Source: Streptomyces sp. NBC_01428 (GTDB taxonomy: Bacteria; Actinomycetota; Actinomycetes; Streptomycetales; Streptomycetaceae). Taken from it: DNA of 64,000 nucleotides. This document shows, piece after piece, positions 47,998 to 58,219 of this stretch (its first letter is position 1; each line of letters opens with the position of its first letter). The stretch covers positions 3,162,001-3,226,000 of the forward strand of contig NZ_CP109499.1 in NCBI RefSeq assembly GCF_036231965.1, written 5' to 3'. The notes under the pieces were generated by a model, which was not told the DNA's origin, made no database searches, and was given only the letters and a program-made list of their open reading frames with translations. Position numbers and translations under genes: made by a program.

Positions 47998-50529
47998 TCA
48001 GATCACCGCGCCGCTGGGCGAACCCGCGGCGCCGCTCGCCGGTCCGCTGCTCTCCGGCACCCCGGCCGACGTGCTCGCGGGCGCGCCGCTCGTCACGGGG
48101 CCGCTCGCGGAGTCGGAGGTGGAGGGCTCGGTCGACTCGTCCGGCGGGGTGGTCGAATCCGTGGGCGAGGTGGAGGGCGACGGCGAGCCGCTCGGCGTCT
48201 TCGAAGGTGAGGCCGGGGGAGTCTTGGACGGCGTCTTCGAGGGCGACTTGCTCGGCGACTTCGACGGCTTGCCCGACGTGTGGGTGCCGGTCGGGTCGTC
48301 GGAGGGCCCGCCCGTGGCCGTGGCGGTGGGCGTCGGGTCGTCCGTCGTGCCGTACGTCCCGTCGGGCCCGGGGTCGGTGGGCGGGGCCGGGGTGCCGGCG
48401 GTGGGGCTCGAGTCGCCGGCCTTCTTCGCCTTGTCGGCGCCGAGGCTGTCGTCCTCGCTGCCCTGACTGGCCGACGGGTTGACGCCGACCTTCTCGGACG
48501 GGGTGTCGCTGTCGTGGTTCGAGGTCGCGCCGAGGGTGACGACGGTGCCGAGGACGGCGACGAGGAGCGCACCGGCTCCCGCGGCGACCAGGTTGCGGCG
48601 GGTGCCGGTGACGAGGCGCCCGGCGACGCTCTGGCGCTTGTCCGCCGGGAAGCCCGGGTCGGCGGGGTGGGCGAGCACCGTCACGGTGCCGCCGGAGGTG
48701 TCGACGACCGTCGGGAACGGCGTCGGGACGCCGCCGGGCGGCGACATCGACTCCTCGTGCCGGGCGTCCGGCACCTCCTCCCCCGCGGTGCGTCCGCCGA
48801 GGGCGTACGGGGTTCCGGAGCGGTCGGCGACCAGGGCGAGGGCGCGGCGGCCGGCGGTGGTGCCGCGCTTGTCGGCCAGGGCGCCGCGCAGGCCTATGGA
48901 CGCCTCCAGCTCGGCGCGGGCCCGGTCCAGCTGGCCGCCGCAGAGCGCGAGGATGCCCAACTCGTGGTGGAAGTAGGCCTGTTCCCCGACCTCTCCGGAA
49001 AGCCGGGATGCCTCGGCGCCGGAGCGCAGGGCGCGTTCCCAGGCGCTCCAGTGCAGCCCGGCGGCGAAGGCGGGGCCGGCCGTGCGGGCCAGTCGGACGG
49101 CGGGGGTCTCGTCCTCGTCGTCGAGCGGGGCGGTGGTGCCGGGCACGAGGCAGGTGAGTGCGGCGAGCACGGCGTCGGCCTCGGCGGAGACCCGCTCCGG
49201 GGTGACCGAGGGGTGCCCGGCCCACCAGGTGTAGTGCTGGGCCGCGGCGAGGGCCTGTTCCTCGAGGCCGTCCGCGTATCCGGAGGCCTCCAGCTGCGCC
49301 TGCACGCCGGCGGCGAGCCGGTAGCGGGAGCCGACCGGGGAGATCAGCGCGCAGCCCGCGAGTTCGGCGAGCGCGGCGTCGGCGTGGGTGTCGCCCACGA
49401 GGGCGGGCAGGTGCGCCTGGTGGGGCACCTCGCCGCCGAGCGCGACGGCGAAGCGCAGGGTGGCGCGGGCCGACTCGCTGAGCCGGGACGCGAGCAGCGC
49501 GGCCGGTGCGGCCCCTTCGGCGAGGGAGGGCAGCGGCACGTCGTGGCCGTCGCCGGCCGCTTCGAAGGTCGCGTCGTCCGGGACCTCCTGGAAGACGCCG
49601 TACTCGTCGAGGGCGTCCTCGCCGGCCTGCAGCCGGTCGCGCTGGCGCAGCAGGGCGCCGGCCTGCATGAAGCGCAGGGGCAGTCCCTCGGACTCGAACC
49701 AGAGGTCGCCCGCCCAGTTCGACTCCTCCTCGGTCAGGACGCGTCCGACGGAGCGTTCGAGGAGTTCGAGGCCGCCGCTGCGGTCGAGTCCGCCGAGGAC
49801 GACCTCTTCGAGGAGGGCCTCGCCGGAGGGTGCCGGGACGTCGGGGGTGGCGGCGACGACGAAGGCGCACTCGGGGGTGGCGTCGAGGAGTTCGTCGAGG
49901 GCGCTGCCGCCGATCTCGATGTCGTCGACGACCACGACGGCTCCGACGTCGCGGACGAGGCGGAGCAGTTCGTCACGGTCGGGGCGGTACCGCGGGGCGT
50001 CGTAGACGGCCGCGAAGAGGTCGTGGAGCAGGTCCGCCGCGGTGCGGCGGTGGCCGCAGAGCCGGACGACGCCGTCGGGGGCGAGGTCCGCGCAGTCGTC
50101 GGCGACGGCGTCGAGCAGGACGGTGCGGCCGGCGCCCGAAGGGCCGGTGAGCCGTACGGAACGGCCGCGGGCGAGGAGGCGTACGAGCCGCTCGCGTTCC
50201 TCCTGGCGTTCCAGGAGGGGCAGCCGGGGCTGCGCGGGGCCGGGCGGCACGGGCGGGCGGGCGGCGCGGGCCAGTTCGGCGCGTGCGGCGGTGCCGTGCT
50301 TCACCGGCGGCTGGGGCCGCTCGTGCGGCGGGCAGTTCTCGATCTCGCTGCCGTCGACGGGGTTGACCGTGAGCAGGAAGTCGCCCGAGACGAGCTGGAC
50401 CGTGCGGACGAGGGCGGGTGCGTGCTGGCCCAGGTCGGTGGCGAGCGGGTCGCGCGGCGGGCGCGGGCGAGGCGCCTGGCCGTCGTCGTCATGGCCGTAC
50501 TCTTCGGGTCCCCGGTTGGTCGGGTCCAT
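47998..50529 (-). CDS. Membrane-anchored STAND/AAA-like ATPase with mucin-like extracellular tail
   Basis: 843 residues, ATG with GGGGGG upstream. Pro-rich start, P-loop GPSGAGRT at 129-136, Walker B-like VVVVDDIEIGG, then a STAND/NB-ARC-like helical region and TPR-like helices (EQAYFHHELGILALCGGQLD). A single transmembrane helix at ~647-670 is followed by ~173 residues of Ser/Thr/Pro/Lys-rich disordered tail (KSPSKSPSKTPSKT), predicted outside. Resembles signalling ATPases that sense envelope or nucleotide state; partners unknown. The 267-bp gap 50530-50796 has an inverted repeat TAGGGTT/AACCCTA (50617-50648) and nothing else clear. Confidence 0.78.
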   Translation of the reverse strand: MDPTNRGPEEYGHDDDGQAPRPRPPRDPLATDLGQHAPALVRTVQLVSGDFLLTVNPVDGSEIENCPPHERPQPPVKHGTAARAELARAARPPVPPGPAQPRLPLLERQEERERLVRLLARGRSVRLTGPSGAGRTVLLDAVADDCADLAPDGVVRLCGHRRTAADLLHDLFAAVYDAPRYRPDRDELLRLVRDVGAVVVVDDIEIGGSALDELLDATPECAFVVAATPDVPAPSGEALLEEVVLGGLDRSGGLELLERSVGRVLTEEESNWAGDLWFESEGLPLRFMQAGALLRQRDRLQAGEDALDEYGVFQEVPDDATFEAAGDGHDVPLPSLAEGAAPAALLASRLSESARATLRFAVALGGEVPHQAHLPALVGDTHADAALAELAGCALISPVGSRYRLAAGVQAQLEASGYADGLEEQALAAAQHYTWWAGHPSVTPERVSAEADAVLAALTCLVPGTTAPLDDEDETPAVRLARTAGPAFAAGLHWSAWERALRSGAEASRLSGEVGEQAYFHHELGILALCGGQLDRARAELEASIGLRGALADKRGTTAGRRALALVADRSGTPYALGGRTAGEEVPDARHEESMSPPGGVPTPFPTVVDTSGGTVTVLAHPADPGFPADKRQSVAGRLVTGTRRNLVAAGAGALLVAVLGTVVTLGATSNHDSDTPSEKVGVNPSASQGSEDDSLGADKAKKAGDSSPTAGTPAPPTDPGPDGTYGTTDDPTPTATATGGPSDDPTGTHTSGKPSKSPSKSPSKTPSKTPPASPSKTPSGSPSPSTSPTDSTTPPDESTEPSTSDSASGPVTSGAPASTSAGVPESSGPASGAAGSPSGAVI

Positions 50530-50796
50530 GTTCCAAGCCCCCCAAAAGCGTCGTGTGCCAAGCCCTCCCGGCCGTGCTGCACACCGCGCTGTCGCTTCTG
50601 GTCCGGTGCCCGCTCGTAGGGTTTCAGGCGGCGGGCAGCCGAACCCTAAACCTTCGCACAGTATCTACGAACAGGCGGGGTACCGCGCCGTCCGAACCGT
50701 CACAGCTTCGTGAGGATTGTGCACGGGATGCGTCTCCCCCGCCGGTCAGGGCGCGGACGCGGTCGCGCGCGCTGCGCGGTGAGGTGCTCGCCCGGG

Positions 50797-51120
50797 TCAG
50801 ACGCGGGGCAGGGACTCGACCCCGATACCACCCTCGATCGCCAGGATCCGGTGCAGCCGGGTGGCCACCAGCAGGCGCTGCATCTGCGGTGGGACCCCGC
50901 GCAGCACGAGCCGTCTGCCGCACCGCCCGGCGCGTCGGTGGGCCCCCATGATGACACCGAGCCCGGTGGCGTCCCAGGAGTCCAGCTCGGACAGGTCCAG
51001 CACGAGGTCGCCGACTCCGTCGTCGACGGCCGTGTGCAGGACCGTGCGGGCGTCCGCCGCGCTGCGTACGTCGAGGCGGCCCCCGACGACCAGCTCGGCG
51101 TGGTCGCCCCTGATGTACAT
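50797..51120 (-). CDS. STAS-domain anti-anti-sigma factor-like protein
   Basis: 107 residues from the ATG with GGGAG five bases upstream. STAS fold: HAELVVGGRLDVRSAADARTV, LVLDLSELDSWDATGLGVIM, RRLVLRGVPPQMQRLL. The phosphorylation motif usually D-S-[S/T]-G reads D50-A-T-G53, so the first Ser is replaced by Ala; phosphorylation, if any, would be on Thr52. It may bind an anti-sigma factor permanently or have another partner. No kinase gene is beside it. Confidence 0.86.
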   Translation of the reverse strand: MYIRGDHAELVVGGRLDVRSAADARTVLHTAVDDGVGDLVLDLSELDSWDATGLGVIMGAHRRAGRCGRRLVLRGVPPQMQRLLVATRLHRILAIEGGIGVESLPRV

Positions 51121-51336
51121 ATGCGCTCCCCGAGAATGCGTCTCGTAACTCCGCGTGTGTCTGTTACCGCGTCTTCGCGTCTGTATGTTGTGCACCGTCT
51201 GACTGCCTGAGGGCCGCAGAGGTTGCCGTCTGTAAGCGAACCGATACCGAATTCACCTCATGGGGTGACACCCGAGAGGCGCGTGCGGTTTCGTGCCGAA
51301 TGCGGCGACGGGGTCGTCCGTCGCCGCGGTGATCGT

Positions 51337-52185
51337 TCAGTGCTTGTAGAAGCCCTGCCCGCTCTTGCGCCCGATGTCACCGGCGTCAACCATCCGGCGC
51401 ATCAGCTCAGGCGGTGCGAACTTCTCGTCCTGGGTCTCGGTGTAGATGTTGCCGGTGGCGTGCAGCAGGATGTCGACGCCCGTGAGGTCGGCCGTGGCGA
51501 GGGGTCCCATCGCGTGGCCGAAGCCCAGCCGGCAGGCGAGGTCGATGTCCTCGGCGGTGGCCACGCCCGACTCGTACAGCTTGGTCGCCTCGACGACGAG
51601 GGCCGAGATGAGACGGGTGGTCACGAAGCCGGCGACGTCACGGTTGACCACGATGCAGGTCTTGCCGACCGACTCGCTGAACTCCCGTGCGGTGGCGAGT
51701 GTTTCGTCGCTCGTCTTGTACCCGCGGACCAGTTCGACGAGCTGCATCATCGGCACCGGCGAGAAGAAGTGCACGCCGACGACGCGTTCCGGGCGCTCGG
51801 TGGCCGCCGCGATCTTGGTGATCGGGATGGCGGAGGTGTTCGAGGCGAGCACGGTGTCCGGGCGCACGATCTTGTCGAGGGCCCGGAAGATCTCGTGCTT
51901 GACCTCGAGCTTCTCGAAGACGGCCTCGACGACGATGTCCGCGTCGGACGCCGCGTCCAGATCGGTGGTCGCGGTGATGCGCGCCAGCGCCGCCTCGGCG
52001 TCGGCCGCCTCCAGCTTGCCCTTGCTCACGAACTTGTCGTACGAGGCCTTGATCCCGTCGAGGCCACGGCCGAGCGCCTCGTCGGTGACATCGCGCAGGA
52101 CGACGTCCCAGCCCGCCTGCGCGGAGACCTGGGCGATGCCGGACCCCATGAGTCCGGCTCCGATGACGGCGAGCTTCCGTGCCAC
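51337..52185 (-). CDS. 3-hydroxybutyryl-CoA dehydrogenase
   Basis: 282 residues, the usual length for this family. N-terminal Rossmann domain KLAVIGAGLMGSGIAQ, substrate segment SNTSAIPITKIA, catalytic His in GVHFFSPVPMMQLVE, C-terminal helical domain with HAMGPLATADLTG, ending GRKSGQGFYKH. GTG start with GAGGGAG. Reversible oxidation of 3-hydroxybutyryl-CoA, acting with the thiolase of this window in crotonyl-CoA/butyryl-CoA and ethylmalonyl-CoA routes. A TetR gene lies upstream on the same strand, 123 bp away. Confidence 0.93.
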   Translation of the reverse strand: MARKLAVIGAGLMGSGIAQVSAQAGWDVVLRDVTDEALGRGLDGIKASYDKFVSKGKLEAADAEAALARITATTDLDAASDADIVVEAVFEKLEVKHEIFRALDKIVRPDTVLASNTSAIPITKIAAATERPERVVGVHFFSPVPMMQLVELVRGYKTSDETLATAREFSESVGKTCIVVNRDVAGFVTTRLISALVVEATKLYESGVATAEDIDLACRLGFGHAMGPLATADLTGVDILLHATGNIYTETQDEKFAPPELMRRMVDAGDIGRKSGQGFYKH

Positions 52186-52308
52186 TCCGACTCCCTCAAC
52201 ACGCTGAATGAGTTGCTCTCCCGGCGGACCCTAGCGCCCGGGTGCGCCTGTGTGACCGGTAAGTAACGCGCGTCACGTCTCATCTGACGGACATCACACC
52301 GGCACGGG

Positions 52309-52950
52309 TCATTCGACCGCCCGTACGGCGTAGTTGAGCACCTTGGGGCTCAACAGGTCCTCCATGTCGTCGAGGAGCAGAAGCACCTCGCGTGACACTT
52401 CGTCCGGATTCCGGCCGGCCATCATCTCCCGGCCGATGACCGACATGACGGTCTGGTGCACCCAGTTGATCTGACCGGCGACGAGGCCGGGCAGCGGGTC
52501 CCCGGGAGACGCGCCGACGTCCTCGCGCAGCGCCTCCTCCAGGTTGACGAGGATCTCCTGACCGATCGCCCACAGCCGCGAGCGGAGCGCGGCCGCCTCC
52601 TGGATGACCTCCATGAAGCGGGCGTACCCGGTCATCAGGCCGAGCCGCGGGGACACCGCCTCGACCTCGTCGCGCAGTTCGCGCAGGACGGCGGCGGCGG
52701 CCGACTCACCCTTCGCCCGGGCGCGGACCCAGCCGGCGAGGCGGTCGACGACGCCCCGCGAGCGGTCGAGGAAGAGGTCCTCCTTGGCCGGGAAGTAGTT
52801 GTAGACGGTGTTCACCGAGACGTCCGCGGCGTCCGCGATCTCCGCGACGGTCACCGCGTCGAAGCCCCGCTCCAGGAACAGGCCCGTGGCGACGTCGGAG
52901 ATGTACTGCCGCGTCTGCCGCTTCTTCCGCTCCCTGAGTCCTTCCGCCAT
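52309..52950 (-). CDS. TetR-family transcriptional regulator
   Basis: 213 residues; HTH at ~25-65 (VTVAEIADAADVSVNTVYNYFPAKEDLFLD), then a helical ligand domain. Leaderless start: TACGAT (minus strand, 52957-52962) ends 6 nt before the ATG. Divergent from the ABC exporter genes 81 bp away, the typical arrangement of an export repressor, and upstream of 3-hydroxybutyryl-CoA dehydrogenase. An AT-rich segment with GAGTC..GACTC arms lies between it and the exporter (52992-53014). Confidence 0.88.
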   Translation of the reverse strand: MAEGLRERKKRQTRQYISDVATGLFLERGFDAVTVAEIADAADVSVNTVYNYFPAKEDLFLDRSRGVVDRLAGWVRARAKGESAAAAVLRELRDEVEAVSPRLGLMTGYARFMEVIQEAAALRSRLWAIGQEILVNLEEALREDVGASPGDPLPGLVAGQINWVHQTVMSVIGREMMAGRNPDEVSREVLLLLDDMEDLLSPKVLNYAVRAVE

Positions 52951-53030
52951 GTCCGCATCGTAGCTTTCGCTGGGCCGACTGAATTCTTGGAGTCATTGCA
53001 AAATTTAAGAGACTCTGTTTTTCTGGCGGC

Positions 53031-53813
53031 ATGGCAATCATCAGTACGGCCGGGCTGGCGCGCACCTTCTCGACCAAGCGGGGACCGGTGGAGGCGGTGC
53101 GCGGCATCGACCTCACGGTGCGGCCCGGCGAGATCCTCGGCCTCCTCGGACCCAACGGCGCGGGCAAGACCACCACGCTCCGGATGCTCACCACCCTGCT
53201 CGCCCCGACCGGCGGTGCCGCGACCGTCGCGGGCTGCGACCTCGCCGGCGACCCCGCGGGCGTGCGCCGCGCCTGCGGCTACGTCGCCCAGTCGGGCGGC
53301 GTCGACCCGCACGTCACCGTGCGGGAGGAACTCGTCACCCAGGGACGGCTGTACCGGCTGCCCCGGCCGCGCGCGGTCGAGCGGGCCGACGAACTGGCCC
53401 ACGAACTCGGTCTCGCCGGCCTCATGGACCGCCGCACCTCCGCCCTCTCCGGCGGGCAGCGACGCCGACTGGACATCGCGCTCGGGCTCACCCACCGGCC
53501 CGTGGTGCTCTTCCTCGACGAGCCGACGACCGGACTCGACCCCGGCAGCCGCGCCGACCTCTGGGACCTCGTGCGCGGGCTGCGCGACACCCACGGCACC
53601 ACGGTCTTCCTGACCACCCACTACCTCGACGAGGCGGACGCGCTCGCCGACCGGCTGGTGATCGTCGACCGGGGTGTGGTCGTCGCCGACGGCACGCCCG
53701 GCGCGCTGAAGCGGGCGCACGGCGGCTCCCCCGACGCGACCCTCCAGGACACCTTCCTCGCCATCACCGGACGCGGCCCCGACCCGGCCGACGCCACGCC
53801 CGTGGCCGTCTGA
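53031..53813 (+). CDS. ABC exporter ATP-binding protein (DrrA-like)
   Basis: 260 residues. Walker A LLGPNGAGKTTT, signature LSGGQRRRLDIALGL, Walker B VLFLDEPTTGLDPGS, H-loop LTTHYLDEAD. The DrrA/daunorubicin-resistance subfamily also has the Gln-loop YVAQSGGVDPHVTVREEL. Works with the permease 45 bp downstream, most likely as a drug or metabolite exporter, under control of the divergent TetR gene. Substrate unknown. Confidence 0.91.
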   Translation: MAIISTAGLARTFSTKRGPVEAVRGIDLTVRPGEILGLLGPNGAGKTTTLRMLTTLLAPTGGAATVAGCDLAGDPAGVRRACGYVAQSGGVDPHVTVREELVTQGRLYRLPRPRAVERADELAHELGLAGLMDRRTSALSGGQRRRLDIALGLTHRPVVLFLDEPTTGLDPGSRADLWDLVRGLRDTHGTTVFLTTHYLDEADALADRLVIVDRGVVVADGTPGALKRAHGGSPDATLQDTFLAITGRGPDPADATPVAV

Positions 53814-53858
53814 CACCGCCCCGCAGCCGACCGCCCCGCCGAACAGGACCGAGGACCG

Positions 53859-54608
53859 ATGCTTCTCCACGACACCGCGCTGATCTTCGGGCGCTACGCC
53901 CGCCAGACCCTGCGCTCCCGCTTCGCGATGCTCTTCGGCGTCCTGATGCCGTTGCTGTACCTGCTCTTCTTCGGACCGCTCCTGACCGGTCTGCCCCTTG
54001 CCTCCCGGGGCACCTCCTGGCAGGTCCTCGTCCCCGGCCTGCTGCTCCAACTCGGCCTGTTCGGGGCCGCGTTCGCCGGGTTCTCGATCATCATCGAGAA
54101 GAACCTCGGCATCGTGGAACGGATGCGGGTCACCCCCGTGAGCCGTCTCGCGCTGCTACTGGGCCGGGTGCTGCGCGACGCCGCCGTCTTCGTCCTCCAA
54201 GGGGTTCTGCTGGTCCTCGCGGCCCTGGTGATGGGACTGCGCGCGCCGCTCGCCGGCATCCTGATCGGCTTCGCCTTCGTCGCCCTGCTGACCGTCTCGC
54301 TCGCCTCGCTGTCGTACGCCCTCGCCCTGAAGGTCAGCACGCCGCAGGAGTTCGGGCCCACGGTGAACGCGCTGACCATGCCGTCCATGCTGCTGTCCGG
54401 CCTGATGCTGCCGATGGCGCTGGCCCCCGGCTGGCTGGACGTGCTCTCGCACTTCATGCCGTTCCGCTATCTGGTGGACGCGGTACGGGACGCGTACGTC
54501 GGCTCCTACGCCACCGCGCACATGCTGTACGGCGTCCTGGTGGCCCTGGGTCTCGCCGCACTCGCCGTGACAGTGGGCACACGCGTCTTCCGCAGGACCG
54601 GGGCGTAA
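53859..54608 (+). CDS. ABC-2 type exporter permease (DrrB-like)
   Basis: 249 residues, about six hydrophobic helices, with the DrrB/ABC-2 N-terminal GRYARQTLRSRFAMLFGVLM, the FGAAFAGFSIIIEKNLGIVERMRVTP region and the final ABC2_membrane signature (LMLPMALAPGWLDVLSHFMP). Partner of the preceding ATPase. The adenosyltransferase gene begins 13 bp after its stop, with its own leaderless promoter. Confidence 0.91.
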   Translation: MLLHDTALIFGRYARQTLRSRFAMLFGVLMPLLYLLFFGPLLTGLPLASRGTSWQVLVPGLLLQLGLFGAAFAGFSIIIEKNLGIVERMRVTPVSRLALLLGRVLRDAAVFVLQGVLLVLAALVMGLRAPLAGILIGFAFVALLTVSLASLSYALALKVSTPQEFGPTVNALTMPSMLLSGLMLPMALAPGWLDVLSHFMPFRYLVDAVRDAYVGSYATAHMLYGVLVALGLAALAVTVGTRVFRRTGA

Positions 54609-54621
54609 CTAGGCTGACCCC

Positions 54622-55194
54622 ATGGTCAATCTCACGCGCATCTACACCCGGACCGGCGACCAGGGCACCACCGCCCTCGGCGACATGAGCAGGGTCGCCA
54701 AGACCGACCTGCGGATCTCGGCGTACGCCGACGCCAACGAGGCGAACGCGGTGATCGGCACGGCCATCGCGCTGGGCGGCCTGGAGGCCGAGGTCGTCGA
54801 GGTCCTCACCCGGGTCCAGAACGACCTGTTCGACGTGGGCGCGGACCTCTCGACCCCGGTGGTCGAGGACCCGCAGTTCCCGCCGCTGCGGGTGGAGCAG
54901 TTCTACGTCGACAAGCTGGAGGCGGACTGCGACCGCTTCAACGAGCGGCTGGAGAAGCTCCGTTCCTTCATCCTGCCCGGCGGCGCCGCGGGCGCGGCCC
55001 TGCTGCACCAGGCGTGCACGGTCGTCCGCCGCGCCGAGCGTTCCACCTGGGCGGCGCTGGAGGTCCACGGGGAGGCGATGAACCCGCTCACCGCCACCTA
55101 CCTCAACCGCCTCTCGGACCTCCTGTTCATCCTCGCGCGCACGGCCAACAAGGACACCGGTGACGTCCTGTGGGTCCCGGGCGGAGAGCGCTAG
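54622..55194 (+). CDS. Cob(I)alamin adenosyltransferase (PduO type)
   Basis: 190 residues. Makes adenosylcobalamin, the cofactor of isobutyryl-CoA and methylmalonyl-CoA mutases. Motifs in order: IYTRTGDQGTTALGD (ATP site), AYADANEANAVIG, FILPGGAAGAALLHQACTVVRRAER (Arg and Glu of the active site) and LNRLSDLLFILAR. TAGGCT (54610-54615) ends 6 nt before the ATG, so it has its own promoter despite the 13-bp gap to the exporter permease. It supplies the cofactor used by icmA, for which MeaB is a chaperone. Confidence 0.94.
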   Translation: MVNLTRIYTRTGDQGTTALGDMSRVAKTDLRISAYADANEANAVIGTAIALGGLEAEVVEVLTRVQNDLFDVGADLSTPVVEDPQFPPLRVEQFYVDKLEADCDRFNERLEKLRSFILPGGAAGAALLHQACTVVRRAERSTWAALEVHGEAMNPLTATYLNRLSDLLFILARTANKDTGDVLWVPGGER

Positions 55195-55215
55195 CACCCG
55201 AGCCGCACCGCAGCA

Positions 55216-55246
55216 GACCCCTCGCCCGGAGGAACGGCGAGGGGTC
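55216..55246 (+). terminator. Terminator hairpin after the adenosyltransferase gene
   Basis: 11-bp perfect arms GACCCCTCGCC / GGCGAGGGGTC with a 9-nt loop, 21 bp past the stop. Confidence 0.75.
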
Positions 55247-55263
55247 GCCTGCGATCTCCGACG

Positions 55264-55285
55264 GAGGTCGGGCCGGACCTTTTTT
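55264..55285 (+). terminator. Second, U-tailed hairpin
   Basis: Short stem AGGTC / GACCT with an interior GG mismatch, followed by TTTTTT. It backs up the hairpin at 55216 before the chitinase promoter. Confidence 0.6.
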
Positions 55286-55454
55286 GCCGGTCGCGAAGGG
55301 GCCTCCGGCAGCCGTGCCCCGTGGCATCGCCCCGCGGCGCCGGACGGCCGAGCGTGCACGTCAGCCCACCTGCCGGCCCCACCGGGCACCGGGCGCCGGG
55401 CCCAAGCGGCCGTCCTTCCGGGGTAGTTGAGGGATCACCCCCGGCACATTGCAC

Positions 55455-55496
55455 TGGTCCAGACCTATTGACCCGTGGTCCAGACCTTTCTATTCT
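55455..55496 (+). promoter_or_regulatory. Chitinase promoter with two TGGTCCAGACCT direct repeats
   Basis: The 12-bp repeat TGGTCCAGACCT occurs at 55455-55466 and 55476-55487, 21 bp apart. -35 TTGACC (55468-55473), 17-bp spacer, -10 TATTCT (55491-55496). This is the known layout of Streptomyces chitinase promoters, repressed on glucose and induced by chitin, bound by the N-acetylglucosamine regulator DasR in related genes. The leader to the ATG is ~155 nt. Confidence 0.88.
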
Positions 55497-55656
55497 CGCC
55501 GCACTGCGCTTAGCCATGCCCACGACACCCCCGGCCGAGGGGGCGCGAGGGCGGCGGGAGCGCGAGCGCGCGCACGCCCACCGGGCTGAGCACGGTCGCG
55601 GTTCCCCCGCTCGTCACGGCGCCACCGAGGCACCAGACGAAAGAGGAGAGGCATCC

Positions 55657-57495
<1,839 letters not shown>

Positions 57496-57514
57496 CCCCC
57501 GCACCACCTCGCAC

Positions 57515-57558
57515 GAAAGCCGCGGGCAGACCTCCGGGTCTGTCCGCGGCTTTCTTTT
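57515..57558 (+). terminator. Terminator after chitinase
   Basis: Stem GAAAGCCGCGG (57515-57525) with its complement at 57544-57554, inner stem CAGACC/GGTCTG, then TTTT. 20 bp past the stop; also suited to the convergent DUF2550 gene. Confidence 0.9.
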
Positions 57559-57613
57559 CCGGCGGCCCGAGCGGCACCGACCGGGCGGGTGTACGGGGAG
57601 GGCAGGTGTCGGG

Positions 57614-58060
57614 TCAGGCGACGTTCACGCGCTGGCCGGGCGGGGCCGCCTCCAGCCACGCGAGGAAGCCGGTGAGCGCGTCCTCGCTCATCGCCAGTTC
57701 GAGTCGCGTACCGCGGTGGAGACAGGTCAGGATGATCGCGTCGGAGAGCAGCGCGAGTTCTTCCTCGCCCTCGGCGGCCCGGCGGCCGGCCACCTCGATC
57801 GCCGAGCGTTCGAGAACACGACGCGGCCGGGGGGCGTAGGAGAAGACGCGGTACCACTCGACGCGGTCGCTGTTGTAGCGGGCGACTCCGTAACTCCAGC
57901 CCTTGCCCCCGGCGTCACCCTTCTCGGGGACGTCCCAGCGCAGGCTGCAGTCGAACGTTCCGCCGGAACGCTGGATCAGCCGGCGGCGGAGGCCGAAGAC
58001 GAACAGCCCCACCACCACGAGCGCCACCACGATTCCGCACACAGTCAGAGCGAGGACCAT
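57614..58060 (-). CDS. DUF2550 membrane-anchored protein
   Basis: 148 residues from the ATG at 58060, nine bases after AGGAGG; a GTG two codons upstream is too close to that site. One N-terminal helix (LALTVCGIVVALVVVGLFVFG), then a cytoplasmic or exported beta-rich domain (CSLRWDVPEKGDAGGKGWSYGVARY; LERSAIEVAGRRAAEGEEEL). DUF2550 is conserved next to the atp operon in actinobacteria, but no role is known. It is separated from atpC by a strong terminator, so it has its own promoter. Confidence 0.87.
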   Translation of the reverse strand: MVLALTVCGIVVALVVVGLFVFGLRRRLIQRSGGTFDCSLRWDVPEKGDAGGKGWSYGVARYNSDRVEWYRVFSYAPRPRRVLERSAIEVAGRRAAEGEEELALLSDAIILTCLHRGTRLELAMSEDALTGFLAWLEAAPPGQRVNVA

Positions 58061-58111
58061 CGACACCGACCTCCTCGTCTCCTAGGTAACGGAAAAGAAA
58101 AAACTTCCGGA

Positions 58112-58169
58112 TTTGCCTCAGCCGCGGCCAGGGCCGGAGTGATCCGGTCCCAGCCGCGGCTGAGGCAAA
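58112..58169 (-). terminator. Terminator of the atp operon
   Basis: 16-bp perfect arms (58112-58127 and 58154-58169) with a nested stem GGGCCGG/CCGGTCCC inside; on the minus strand a TTTTTTCTTTT tract follows about 9 nt later (58092-58102). It ends the atp transcript between atpC and DUF2550. Confidence 0.9.
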
Positions 58170-58219
58170 GCTTCACACAGTGCGGCCCCAGCGCCTAAGG
58201 GCCTGGGGTCGCACGGTCG

